Part shown: positions 1 to 6,497 of the stretch, piece after piece | Layout: every line of letters starts with the position of its first letter | How positions within the stretch are numbered: the first letter of the stretch is position 1 | Assembly: GCA_019232625.1 (NCBI GenBank) | Contig: JAFANP010000014.1 | Span: 1-64,000, forward strand | DNA from: Alphaproteobacteria bacterium | GTDB lineage: Bacteria > Pseudomonadota > Alphaproteobacteria > Sphingomonadales > Sphingomonadaceae | Direction of reading: 5' to 3' | Length of the DNA: 64,000 nt | Program-made: the position numbers and the translations under genes | The notes under the pieces: model-generated | Databases searched by the model: none | The model's input: only the letters and a program-made list of their open reading frames with translations | Told to the model about the DNA's origin: nothing

Positions 1-232
1 GGATGACCCCGGCGACGTCGAGCGAGATCTGGACCGGCTTCTGCTCCTGGTCGAGCGCCTTCGCCTTGCTCTCCGGCAGGTCGACCGGCACACCCGCGAC
101 GAGCAAGGGCGCGGTCACCATGAAGATGATGAGGAGGACGAGCATCACGTCGACCATCGGCGTGACGTTGATCTCCGCCATCGGGCTGCGCCGCCTCCGC
201 CGCGCGCCGCCGAGGATGGGCCCCATGGCCAT
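1..232 (-). CDS. tolR: Tol-Pal proton-channel protein TolR (ExbD family), 5' part only
   Basis: Only the first 77 codons are present; the gene runs off the left edge. After a short basic N-terminus ([21 protein letters not shown]) there is one strongly hydrophobic segment (VMLVLLIIFMVTAPLL) beginning with the Asp that lines the proton path in ExbD/TolR proteins. The family energises the Tol-Pal envelope constriction system together with TolQ. It lies 140 bp downstream of tolQ on the same strand, which favours TolR over ExbD. ATG 232 is preceded by GGGGAGG about 9 nt upstream; an alternative ATG lies two codons later. Confidence 0.9.
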   Translation of the reverse strand, partial: MAMGPILGGARRRRRSPMAEINVTPMVDVMLVLLIIFMVTAPLLVAGVPVDLPESKAKALDQEQKPVQISLDVAGVI

Positions 233-235
233 TTA

Positions 236-370
236 GAATCCTCCCCTCGATCTCGAGGGGAGGGGGACCGCGCGAAGCGCGGTGGAGGGGCTCCTTGCGG
301 CAAGAGGGGCCCTCAACCAGGCTTCGCCTGGTCCCCCTCCCCTGCAAATGCAGGGGAGGATTTCGATCCC
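236..370. repeat. Array of palindromic repeats between tolQ and tolR
   Basis: Four imperfect palindromes lie in a row: CCCCTCGATCTCGAGGGG, ACCGCGCGAAGCGCGGT, ACCAGGCTTCGCCTGGT and CCCCTGCAAATGCAGGGG. No coding potential fits this gap. The C/G-rich palindromes resemble the small intergenic repeats common in sphingomonad genomes; a related one is at 28176-28201. The last one also supplies purine-rich sequence near the tolR start. In the mRNA they would form a run of hairpins that could set the TolQ:TolR ratio (inference). Confidence 0.7.
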
Positions 371-372
371 CC

Positions 373-1062
373 TCATCCCTCGTGCTCCAGCTCGCGGCTC
401 AAGGTGCCGTGGAAGGCGTCGGCGAAGCGCTGGAGGCGCGCCTCGAGGCGGTTGATGCCGAAGCTCATCCGGTTGTAGGCGATCACCGCCGGAATGGCGG
501 CGAACAGGCCGAGGGCGGTGGCGAACAGCGCCTCCGCGATCCCCGGCGCGACGACGGCGAGGCTGCTGTTGTTGGCGCCGGCGATATCGCCGAAGCTGCG
601 CATGATCCCCCAGACGGTGCCGAACAGGCCGACGAACGGGGCGACCGAGCCGACCGTGGCGAGGATGTTGAGCCGCGCCGCGAGCGCGTCCACCTCGTCC
701 GTCACCGCCGCATGCATGGCGACGGCAAGGCGCGACCGGGTCCCTTCCCGGTCGATGCGATCGCCGCCCGTCGAGCGGCGCCATTCGCCGATGCCGGCGG
801 CAAGGACCTTGGCGCTGGGCAGATCCTCGGCGCCGCGGCGCTCGTAGAAGCCGTCTATGTCCGCGGCCTTCCAGAATTCCTTTTCGAAGGCGGCATTGCC
901 CTTCGCGACGCGCCGCATCCTCAGCGCGTGACCGAGGATGATCGTCCAGGTCCACAGGCTCGCGAGGACGAGGCCGATCATCACCGCTTTGACGACGATG
1001 TCGGCCTGCAGGAACAGGACGATGGGCGAAAGGCTTCCCCCCGTCAGCTGCACATGGTTCAC
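373..1062 (-). CDS. tolQ: Tol-Pal proton-channel protein TolQ (MotA/TolQ/ExbB family)
   Basis: A 229-aa inner-membrane protein. There is an N-terminal transmembrane segment (residues about 18-40), a long cytoplasmic part, then the conserved pair of helices near the C-terminus (ATVGSVAPFVGLFGTVWGIM and the LFATALGLFAAIPAVIAY segment). The GLFGTVWGIM stretch is the TolQ/ExbB signature. I place the start at GTG 1062 rather than an ATG further upstream: the GTG overlaps the ybgC stop as GTGA and has GGAGG about 9 nt upstream. It works with TolR to couple proton-motive force to outer-membrane constriction during division. Order ybgC-tolQ-tolR matches the standard operon. Confidence 0.95.
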   Translation of the reverse strand: MNHVQLTGGSLSPIVLFLQADIVVKAVMIGLVLASLWTWTIILGHALRMRRVAKGNAAFEKEFWKAADIDGFYERRGAEDLPSAKVLAAGIGEWRRSTGGDRIDREGTRSRLAVAMHAAVTDEVDALAARLNILATVGSVAPFVGLFGTVWGIMRSFGDIAGANNSSLAVVAPGIAEALFATALGLFAAIPAVIAYNRMSFGINRLEARLQRFADAFHGTLSRELEHEG

Positions 1063-1517
1063 GCTCTCTCGTCCTCCTTCAGCCCTTCGAACTTCGCGAC
1101 CCATTCACGGGGCTGCCGCCTCGGTCGCCCGGCCGACGTGATGAACGCGGCGGTGACCATGGCGTCGGCGAGGATTTCCCCGCCGCGCATGACCTGCTGA
1201 TGAATGAGAACGCTCGCCGCCCTGATCTCGTCCAGCGCCGTGACGATGACGAGGTCGTCGCCGAGCCGCGCCGGCGCCCGATATCTTATCGAAGCCTCGG
1301 CGACGGCGTAGACGCCCTCGCCGCTTTCCAGCGCCGCCCGCTGGTCGATGCCCAGCAGGCGGAGCATGTCCGACCGCGCCCGCTCCATGAAGCGCAGGTA
1401 ATTGGCATAATAGACGATGCCGGCGACGTCGGTGTCCTCGAAATAGACGCGCAGGGGGAAGCGGTGCGTCGTCCCGACCATCCTGCCGTCCGCCGGCTTC
1501 ACGTCCGCGCCGCTCAT
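1059..1517 (-). CDS. ybgC: YbgC-type acyl-CoA thioesterase of the Tol-Pal operon
   Basis: A 152-aa hotdog-fold protein. The segment RVYFEDTDVAGIVYYANYLR holds the catalytic Asp of the 4-hydroxybenzoyl-CoA thioesterase/YbgC family, followed by FMERARSDMLRLLG, which is typical of YbgC. It hydrolyses short acyl-CoA thioesters in vitro and is the first gene of the ybgC-tolQ-tolR unit; its stop overlaps the tolQ start by 4 bp. In most alphaproteobacteria this unit follows ruvB closely, but here 3 kb of other genes lie between them. Confidence 0.93.
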   Translation of the reverse strand: MSGADVKPADGRMVGTTHRFPLRVYFEDTDVAGIVYYANYLRFMERARSDMLRLLGIDQRAALESGEGVYAVAEASIRYRAPARLGDDLVIVTALDEIRAASVLIHQQVMRGGEILADAMVTAAFITSAGRPRRQPREWVAKFEGLKEDERA

Positions 1518-1585
1518 CCTGCCCGCCCTACCGGTCCGGGAATCGCCGGGGCAACCCCAATCGACGGGGCGGCGCCGATTTCGGC

Positions 1586-1630
1586 TTGACGGCCATGTAA
1601 CCTACAGGTTACTTGTAACCTCAAGGTTAC
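1586..1630 (+). promoter_or_regulatory. Promoter with two tandem palindromic operators
   Basis: Two perfect 16-bp palindromes of the form GTAACCT-NN-AGGTTAC occupy 1597-1612 and 1615-1630, centres 18 bp apart. A -35-like TTGACG starts at 1586, and the expected -10 (about 1608-1614) falls inside or just after the first palindrome. The second palindrome ends 15 bp before the PAP2 ATG. This layout is that of a repressor/autoregulator site. The obvious candidate binder is the XRE protein encoded third in this operon (inference). Confidence 0.75.
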
Positions 1631-1645
1631 AGGAAAGGCGCTTCG

Positions 1646-2338
1646 ATGCCGTCGCTCTCCGCCGTCAGGGTCGCCGATGCCGCGGACCGCCGGATGCCCA
1701 TCGCCTTGTGCGCCGCCGCCTTGGGAGCGGCGCTGGTCGTCGGCGGGGCGCTCGGCGCGGACGGCTTGTCGGCGCGAAGCGATCTCGCCGGCGACGCAGT
1801 CGTCAGGGCGCTCGGCGGCGGGGTCGCGCTGCTCGACGCGGTCAGCGGGAAGCGCGTCTCCAGCTTCCTGCTCGGCGCGGCGCTGGTCGTCGCCGCGCTT
1901 GCCGGGAACGTCCTCCGGCGCCGCGCCTGGCATGCCGGTCCGCTGCTCTACGTCGGCGCCGTGCAACTGGCCTGCACCCTCGCCGCCGACCTTGCCAAGC
2001 CGCCCTTCGGACGCCTGCGGCCGTTCCAGGCGGCCGCCGACGGACGTTGGTCGGACCTCTGGTTCATGGGCGAGCGCTACGGCTCCTTCCCGTCCGGCCA
2101 CGCCGCTTTCTATGCGGGGCTGTTCGTGCCCCTCGCCCTGGCCTTTCCGCGATGGGCGCCGCCGCTGCTGGCGGTCCCCCTGCTGGTCGCGGCCGAGCGC
2201 ATCCTCTCCCACGATCATTATCCGTCCGACGTCGGCGCCTCCTTCCTGCTGGCGGCGCTGCTGGCCGGGGGCCTGTGGAGGCTGGCGGGCCGCGGCGGCG
2301 AGCGGACGAAGGGAGGGACCGATGAACGATCGATCTGA
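1646..2338 (+). CDS. PAP2-family membrane phosphatase
   Basis: A 230-aa multi-spanning protein with all three phosphatidic acid phosphatase type 2 motifs: KPPFGRLRP (C1), GSFPSGHAAF (C2) and ERILSHDHYPSDV (C3, with the catalytic His and its Asp partner). Membrane segments fill the N-terminal third and the stretches between motifs. The family removes phosphate from lipid phosphates such as undecaprenyl pyrophosphate or phosphatidate at the membrane; the substrate here cannot be read from sequence. First gene of a four-gene operon; its 3' end overlaps the next gene by 17 bp. Expression is probably controlled by the tandem palindromes immediately upstream. Confidence 0.88.
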   Translation: MPSLSAVRVADAADRRMPIALCAAALGAALVVGGALGADGLSARSDLAGDAVVRALGGGVALLDAVSGKRVSSFLLGAALVVAALAGNVLRRRAWHAGPLLYVGAVQLACTLAADLAKPPFGRLRPFQAAADGRWSDLWFMGERYGSFPSGHAAFYAGLFVPLALAFPRWAPPLLAVPLLVAAERILSHDHYPSDVGASFLLAALLAGGLWRLAGRGGERTKGGTDERSI

Positions 2339-2771
2339 CGTCGAGACGGCGGAGCGTCTCTCCAGCCGACGCGCCTCGCTGCTCGCGGCGATGGCGATCC
2401 TCTTCCTGTCCGGTCAGGCGATCTACGCGCTCGGGCCGGACGATCCCGGCGGAACGGCCGACCGGCTCAAGGTCGCGGCCTGGCTGATCTGGGCCCTGAC
2501 CTTGCTGTTCCTGCTGGGGAGCGGCGGCAGCCTCTTTCGATCCCGTCGCGTCCGCGCGATGATGAACGACGAGACGACCCGCGCCCATCGGGGCCGCGCC
2601 TATGCTGTCGGCTTCTGGCTGGCGGTCGGCACCTCGATCGGCATCTATCTGCTGACCGCCTTCGACCGGGTCGCGCCGCGCGAGGCGATCCATGTCATCC
2701 TCACCGCCGCCATCGGCGGAGCGCTGGCGACCTTCGGGCTCCTCGAGCGCCGCGCCCACCGCGATGGCTGA
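2322..2771 (+). CDS. Four-helix membrane protein, paralogue of the product at 2980-3402
   Basis: A 149-aa protein with about four transmembrane helices and no recognised enzymatic motif. Between helices 2 and 3 it has the basic loop SRRVRAMMNDETTRAHRGRA, which matches GRMRALLNDELSLRNRARA in the protein encoded two genes downstream, so the two are tandem paralogues separated by a regulator gene. The ATG at 2322 overlaps the PAP2 stop, and the 3' end overlaps the XRE start by 8 bp, so translation is probably coupled. Function unknown. Membrane proteins of this size often travel with short XRE regulators, where they are thought to sense or transmit a membrane state; that is inference. Confidence 0.8.
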   Translation: MNDRSDVETAERLSSRRASLLAAMAILFLSGQAIYALGPDDPGGTADRLKVAAWLIWALTLLFLLGSGGSLFRSRRVRAMMNDETTRAHRGRAYAVGFWLAVGTSIGIYLLTAFDRVAPREAIHVILTAAIGGALATFGLLERRAHRDG

Positions 2772-2976
2772 AGGGCTCTCCAACCGCCTGTGCGCCCTGC
2801 GCGCGGAGCGGGACCTCACCCAGGCGGCGCTGGCCGAGAAGGTCGGCGTCAGCCGCAAGACCATCAACACGGTCGAGAACGGAGTCTTCATCCCGTCCAC
2901 GCTGCTGGCCCTGAAGCTGGCCCGGGCGCTCGGATGCACGGTGGAGGCGATCTTCTCGCTCGAGACGGAGGATTAG
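2764..2976 (+). CDS. Short XRE/Cro-type transcriptional regulator (YozG-like)
   Basis: A 70-aa protein that is almost entirely one HTH_3 domain: NRLCALRAERDLTQAALAEK, then the recognition helix VSRKTINTVENG and the capping segment FIPSTLLALKLARALGCTVE. I start it at ATG 2764, which overlaps the preceding stop (ATGGCTGA); the frame is open further upstream but that would run through the previous gene. Family members are compact repressors or activators that often autoregulate. The two GTAACCT-NN-AGGTTAC palindromes at 1597-1630 are the likely operator (inference). Confidence 0.88.
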   Translation: MAEGLSNRLCALRAERDLTQAALAEKVGVSRKTINTVENGVFIPSTLLALKLARALGCTVEAIFSLETED

Positions 2977-2979
2977 GAC

Positions 2980-3402
2980 ATGACCGGGAACGACGTCGAA
3001 CGGGCGGAGGGGTTGAGCCGCGCCCGCGCGCTGCTGATGGGGGTCGCGGCGGCGGTTCTGACCATCAACATCGTTGTCCAGTACGGCCACCCCGTCTACG
3101 CGAGCGCCGACGTGCGCGGCGCGAGCTGGCTGGTGGTGGTCGGGCTGTGGCTGTTCATGCTCTGGAACGGCGGCGGCCTCAGGCTTCGCGGGCGGATGCG
3201 GGCGCTGCTCAACGACGAGCTGTCGCTGCGCAACCGCGCCCGCGCCCTCAGCCTGGGCTTCTATTTCGCGGTCGGCGCCGCGCTCGTCCTCTACGTCGTC
3301 CAATGGTCGACGCCGGTCTCCGCCGGCGACGCCCTCAAGATCGTCAGCGGCGGCGCGGTGGCGGCGGCTTTGGCGTGCTACGCGTGGCTGGAGTGGCGCT
3401 GA
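2980..3402 (+). CDS. Four-helix membrane protein, paralogue of the product at 2322-2771
   Basis: A 140-aa protein with four predicted transmembrane helices and the conserved inter-helix loop GRMRALLNDELSLRNRARA seen also in its paralogue. It starts 3 bp after the XRE stop and closes the operon. Its last 59 bp overlap the 3' end of the convergent DUF3089 gene, so the two transcripts are antisense at their ends. No enzymatic motif is visible and function is unknown; the arrangement membrane protein-XRE-membrane protein suggests the pair and the regulator form one functional unit. Confidence 0.8.
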   Translation: MTGNDVERAEGLSRARALLMGVAAAVLTINIVVQYGHPVYASADVRGASWLVVVGLWLFMLWNGGGLRLRGRMRALLNDELSLRNRARALSLGFYFAVGAALVLYVVQWSTPVSAGDALKIVSGGAVAAALACYAWLEWR

Positions 3403-4588
3403 AGGCCCGCACCTGCGCCGCGACCAGGCGCAGGACGTCGCCCTGGGCCACGCTCATGTCGGCAAGGTGCATGCCCCAGCCGCGGTTGAGCTGGCCCCCG
3501 ATGTAGACGTCGCCGGGTATCCGGTCGGTGCGCGGGTCGCTCGGATCGGCGTTGACGCCGACCGCCAGCCACCCCGCCTGCCCGTCGTGCCGGCACTGGC
3601 CCGTGGCCAGCCCCTCGGTGCGCAGATAGGGAGTCGCGGGAGGCCCCTCCTTCGACCAGACGACCGGCTCCGCACCGGCCGGCGTGGGCGTCAGCGCGAG
3701 CCAGTAGGAATCGAGCGGCGCCGCCTTGTCGCTGCCAAGCGCGGCGGGGTTGGTGCAGCCCGCGGTCATGCCCGGCGTGGCCGCTCGGCCGAGGAAGGAT
3801 CCGGGCGGCGGCGGGCTGTCGGCGCGGAAGCTCATCCAGGTGAGGACGCAGCCCGTCTGCCCCTCCCGGGTGCAGAGCGGAGTCGACTTGAAGCTGCCGC
3901 CGACGAGCTTGCCCGGCGGCACTTCCACCGCCCAGCCGGCGAGGACCGCCGACAGCATCCGCTTCGCCACGGGCTTGCCCTCTATCTCCTCGCGGATCAG
4001 GCGGATGGCGTGGATGGCGCCCTGGCTGTGGCCGACGACGACGAAGGGCCGGTCCTTGTTGCGGTGGGCCAGGAACTCCTTCCAGGCGGCGAGCACGTCG
4101 GCATAGGCCATCTCGAAATTGGGCCTGACGTCGTAGCCGGTGAAGGCGAGCGGCAGTGCGCCGGTCGTGACCTGCCGGTAGACGGGAGCGAAGGTCCGGC
4201 AGACGGAGCCGAAGCGGGCGAACTGGCTCGCCGCCGCCCCCATCTCCTCGCGTCCCGCCTCGAGGTCGCTGTTGAGGCTGCGGTCGCGCGACACGGTGGG
4301 ATAGATGTAGAAGCAGTCGGCCGCGGCGTCCTGCGCCGGGCGGACCTGGCCGACCGAGCCGTAGCCGTTGGGATTGAGCGCCGCCGTCGCCAGCGGCATC
4401 GAGCAGATGTCGCCCCGCCCCGGCAGGCAGAGCCAGGCGGCGTCCTGGGTATAATCGGGCGCCGGGCTCGCCGTCGCCGGCAGGCCCGCGGCGGCGGGCG
4501 CCGGCGGAGGCCCGGACGCGGCGGGCTGGGCGGCGGCGGGCGCGCCGGCGAGGAGGAGGGCGGCGGCGAAGCGTCTCAAGGCGATCAT
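3344..4588 (-). CDS. Secreted DUF3089-family alpha/beta hydrolase
   Basis: A 414-aa protein with a signal peptide (ALRRFAAALLLAGAPAAAQ), a low-complexity Ala/Pro spacer, then a DUF3089 domain: DCFYIYPTVSRD near residue 92, the nucleophile elbow GHSQG near residue 188, and a late WGMHLADM motif containing the likely catalytic His. Six or more Cys suggest disulphides in the periplasm. DUF3089 members are esterase/lipase-like but substrates are not established. The C-terminal tail is Pro/Arg-rich and is encoded by the segment that overlaps the opposite-strand gene. It follows ruvB on the same strand with 16 bp between. Confidence 0.85.
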   Translation of the reverse strand: MIALRRFAAALLLAGAPAAAQPAASGPPPAPAAAGLPATASPAPDYTQDAAWLCLPGRGDICSMPLATAALNPNGYGSVGQVRPAQDAAADCFYIYPTVSRDRSLNSDLEAGREEMGAAASQFARFGSVCRTFAPVYRQVTTGALPLAFTGYDVRPNFEMAYADVLAAWKEFLAHRNKDRPFVVVGHSQGAIHAIRLIREEIEGKPVAKRMLSAVLAGWAVEVPPGKLVGGSFKSTPLCTREGQTGCVLTWMSFRADSPPPPGSFLGRAATPGMTAGCTNPAALGSDKAAPLDSYWLALTPTPAGAEPVVWSKEGPPATPYLRTEGLATGQCRHDGQAGWLAVGVNADPSDPRTDRIPGDVYIGGQLNRGWGMHLADMSVAQGDVLRLVAAQVRAFSATPATRSTPKPPPPRRR

Positions 4589-4604
4589 CGGGCTTCCTTT
4601 GCGA

Positions 4605-5627
4605 TCAGTCGAACAGCCGGTCCTGCGCCGTCTGCGGCGGCGTCAGGCCGAGATGGGTCCAGGCCCTGCCGTTGAGGCAGCGGCCCCGGGCGGTGCGGGC
4701 GACGAGGCCGAGCTGGATGAGGTAGGGCTCCACCACCTCCTCGATCGTGTCGCGCGGCTCGGAAAGGCCGGCGGCGAGAGTCTCCACCCCCACCGGCCCG
4801 CCTTTGTAGAGGTCGGCGATCATCGTCAGGTAGCGCCGGTCCATCGCGTCGAGGCCGAGCTGGTCGACCTCCAGGCGGTTGAGCGCCGCGTCCGCGTCGG
4901 CGGCGTCGACCCGGTCGTGGCCGGCGGCATGGGCGAAGTCGCGCACCCGCCGCAGCAGCCGCCCGGCGATGCGCGGCGTGCCGCGCGACCGCCGGGCGAT
5001 CTCGCGCGCGCCGGCGTCGGTGAGCGCGAAGCCGAGCAGCCGCGCCGCCCGGCGCACCACCTCCTCCAGCTCCTCCACCGTGTAGAAGTTGAGCCGCACC
5101 GGGATTCCGAACCGGTCGCGCAGCGGCGTCGTGATCAGCCCCTGGCGCGTCGTCGCGCCGACCAGGGTGAACTTGGGCAGGTCGATCCGCACCGATCGGG
5201 CCGAGGGCCCCTCGCCGATCATCAGGTCGAGCGCCCGGTCCTCCATCGCCGGATAGAGTATCTCCTCGACCGCGGGGGCGAGCCGGTGGATCTCGTCGAT
5301 GAACAGGACGTCGCCTTCCTCGATGTTGGTCAGCAAGGCGGCAAGGTCCCCGGCCTTGGCGATGACCGGCCCCGACGTCGCCCGGAAGCCGACGCCGAGC
5401 TCGCGGGCGATGATCTGCGCCAGCGTCGTCTTGCCGAGGCCCGGCGGGCCGAAGAACAGCACATGGTCGAGCGCGTCCCCGCGGCTCCTCGCCGCCGCGA
5501 CGAAGACGCGGAGGTTCTCGCGCGCCGCCTTCTGCCCGACGAACTCGTCGAGGCTCTTGGGCCGAAGCGCCGCGTCCACGTCCTCGGGGCGGCGGCTCGC
5601 GGTGGTGAGGCGGTCGGCGTCGGTCAC
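4605..5627 (-). CDS. ruvB: Holliday junction branch migration helicase subunit RuvB
   Basis: A 340-aa AAA+ ATPase of normal length. Walker A is GPPGLGKTT, Walker B FIDEIH, sensor 1 GATTR and the arginine finger region LRDRFG; the C-terminal winged helix ends in [15 protein letters not shown]. RuvB hexamers drive branch migration at junctions held by RuvA; RuvC then cuts. The start is GTG 5627 (no ATG is suitably placed). Unusually, ruvB lies about 40 kb away from ruvC and ruvA (45856-47025), although all three keep the same strand and relative order. Confidence 0.97.
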   Translation of the reverse strand: MTDADRLTTASRRPEDVDAALRPKSLDEFVGQKAARENLRVFVAAARSRGDALDHVLFFGPPGLGKTTLAQIIARELGVGFRATSGPVIAKAGDLAALLTNIEEGDVLFIDEIHRLAPAVEEILYPAMEDRALDLMIGEGPSARSVRIDLPKFTLVGATTRQGLITTPLRDRFGIPVRLNFYTVEELEEVVRRAARLLGFALTDAGAREIARRSRGTPRIAGRLLRRVRDFAHAAGHDRVDAADADAALNRLEVDQLGLDAMDRRYLTMIADLYKGGPVGVETLAAGLSEPRDTIEEVVEPYLIQLGLVARTARGRCLNGRAWTHLGLTPPQTAQDRLFD

Positions 5628-5676
5628 GGGCCTTGCTTAGCCGCCGCCGCCCCACCCGTCACCGGCGAAACGCGGC

Positions 5677-6114
5677 TCAGCCGCCCGCCGCCTCGAGAGT
5701 CTCGGTCGGCACCGCGTCGGCGAGGCTGAGCCCGTCGAGTATCCGCGCCGTCTCGTCGCGCACCATCAGCATCACCCGGTGCAGGCGGCAGCGTTCCTCG
5801 CTGATGCAATTCTCGCAGGTCCGGTGGGCGAAGCGGCTGGCGCAGGGAAGGAGGCCGAGCGACCCCCGCGTCAGCCGGACGATCGCGCCGTAGCTAATCT
5901 CCTCGGGCGGCTTCGCGAGCCAATAGCCGCCCTCGCGCCCCCGCCGGCTCGCCACCAGCCCCTCGCGGATCATCTGCGAGAGCATGACGGTGAGGAACTT
6001 GGGCGGAATGTTCTGGACCCGGGCGATCTCGCTCAGCTGGACCGGCCCCTCTCCGTGACGGTCGGCCAGGTGCAGCAGAGCCCTGATTGTATACCGCGTC
6101 CGTTGAGAAAGCAT
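5677..6114 (-). CDS. Rrf2-family transcriptional regulator with a cysteine cluster
   Basis: A 145-aa protein with the N-terminal winged helix of Rrf2/IscR proteins (LSQRTRYTIRALLHLADR; HTH around IARVQNIPPKFLTVMLSQM; wing GREGGYWLAKP). The region about residues 90-112 has four cysteines spaced C-x8-C-x2-C-x5-C, a pattern compatible with an iron-sulphur cluster as in IscR, NsrR and RsrR. Such proteins sense iron-sulphur status, nitric oxide or redox. The start is ATG 6114; an open frame continues upstream but its translation is low-complexity and overlaps the adjacent PqqD-like gene. No isc/suf genes lie nearby, so its targets are unclear. Confidence 0.9.
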   Translation of the reverse strand: MLSQRTRYTIRALLHLADRHGEGPVQLSEIARVQNIPPKFLTVMLSQMIREGLVASRRGREGGYWLAKPPEEISYGAIVRLTRGSLGLLPCASRFAHRTCENCISEERCRLHRVMLMVRDETARILDGLSLADAVPTETLEAAGG

Positions 6115-6172
6115 GGCCGTTTCATGAACCCGATGGGCTCGATTGGCAACCGCGGCTCCGCACCCTCCGCCG

Positions 6173-6451
6173 TCAGGCGGGGCGCAGCTCGACGAGGCCG
6201 TCGGCCTGAAGCGTCTCGAGGACGTCGGCGACGTCGCGGGCGCAGGTCTCCCGATCCACGCCATATTCCCGGACCAGCGTGTCGGTGAGGTCGCCGAAGC
6301 GCACCGGCGCCTCGATCAGCGCCCAGATCCGGGTGGCGGTGGCGTTGAAGCCGTAGCAGGTGCCGTTCTCGACGTGCAGGCCGACCAGCTCGCCGTCCAC
6401 CTCCGCCTCCAGCAGCCCGCCGCGGCGGGCAACGATCATGTCTTCGTCCAC
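6173..6451 (-). CDS. PqqD-family (RiPP recognition element-like) protein
   Basis: A 92-aa protein matching the PqqD fold: LEAEVDGELVGLHVENGTCYGFNATATRIWALI, then a helical C-terminal half with DLTDTLVREYGVD and the segment up to GLVELRPA. PqqD-like domains bind leader peptides of ribosomal natural products; as stand-alone proteins they pair with B2 (transglutaminase-fold) proteases in lasso pathways. The start is GTG 6451 with GGAGAGG about 7 nt upstream. It lies 46 bp after the giant adhesin gene on the same strand, while its usual partner, a B2-like protein, sits 14.4 kb away at the other end of the adhesin/secretion cluster. No RiPP precursor was found. Confidence 0.85.
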   Translation of the reverse strand: MDEDMIVARRGGLLEAEVDGELVGLHVENGTCYGFNATATRIWALIEAPVRFGDLTDTLVREYGVDRETCARDVADVLETLQADGLVELRPA

Positions 6452-6497
6452 GTCGGCCTCTCCCCGGCGCCCCCTCGCGGCGGCGCCGGGGCTCCCC

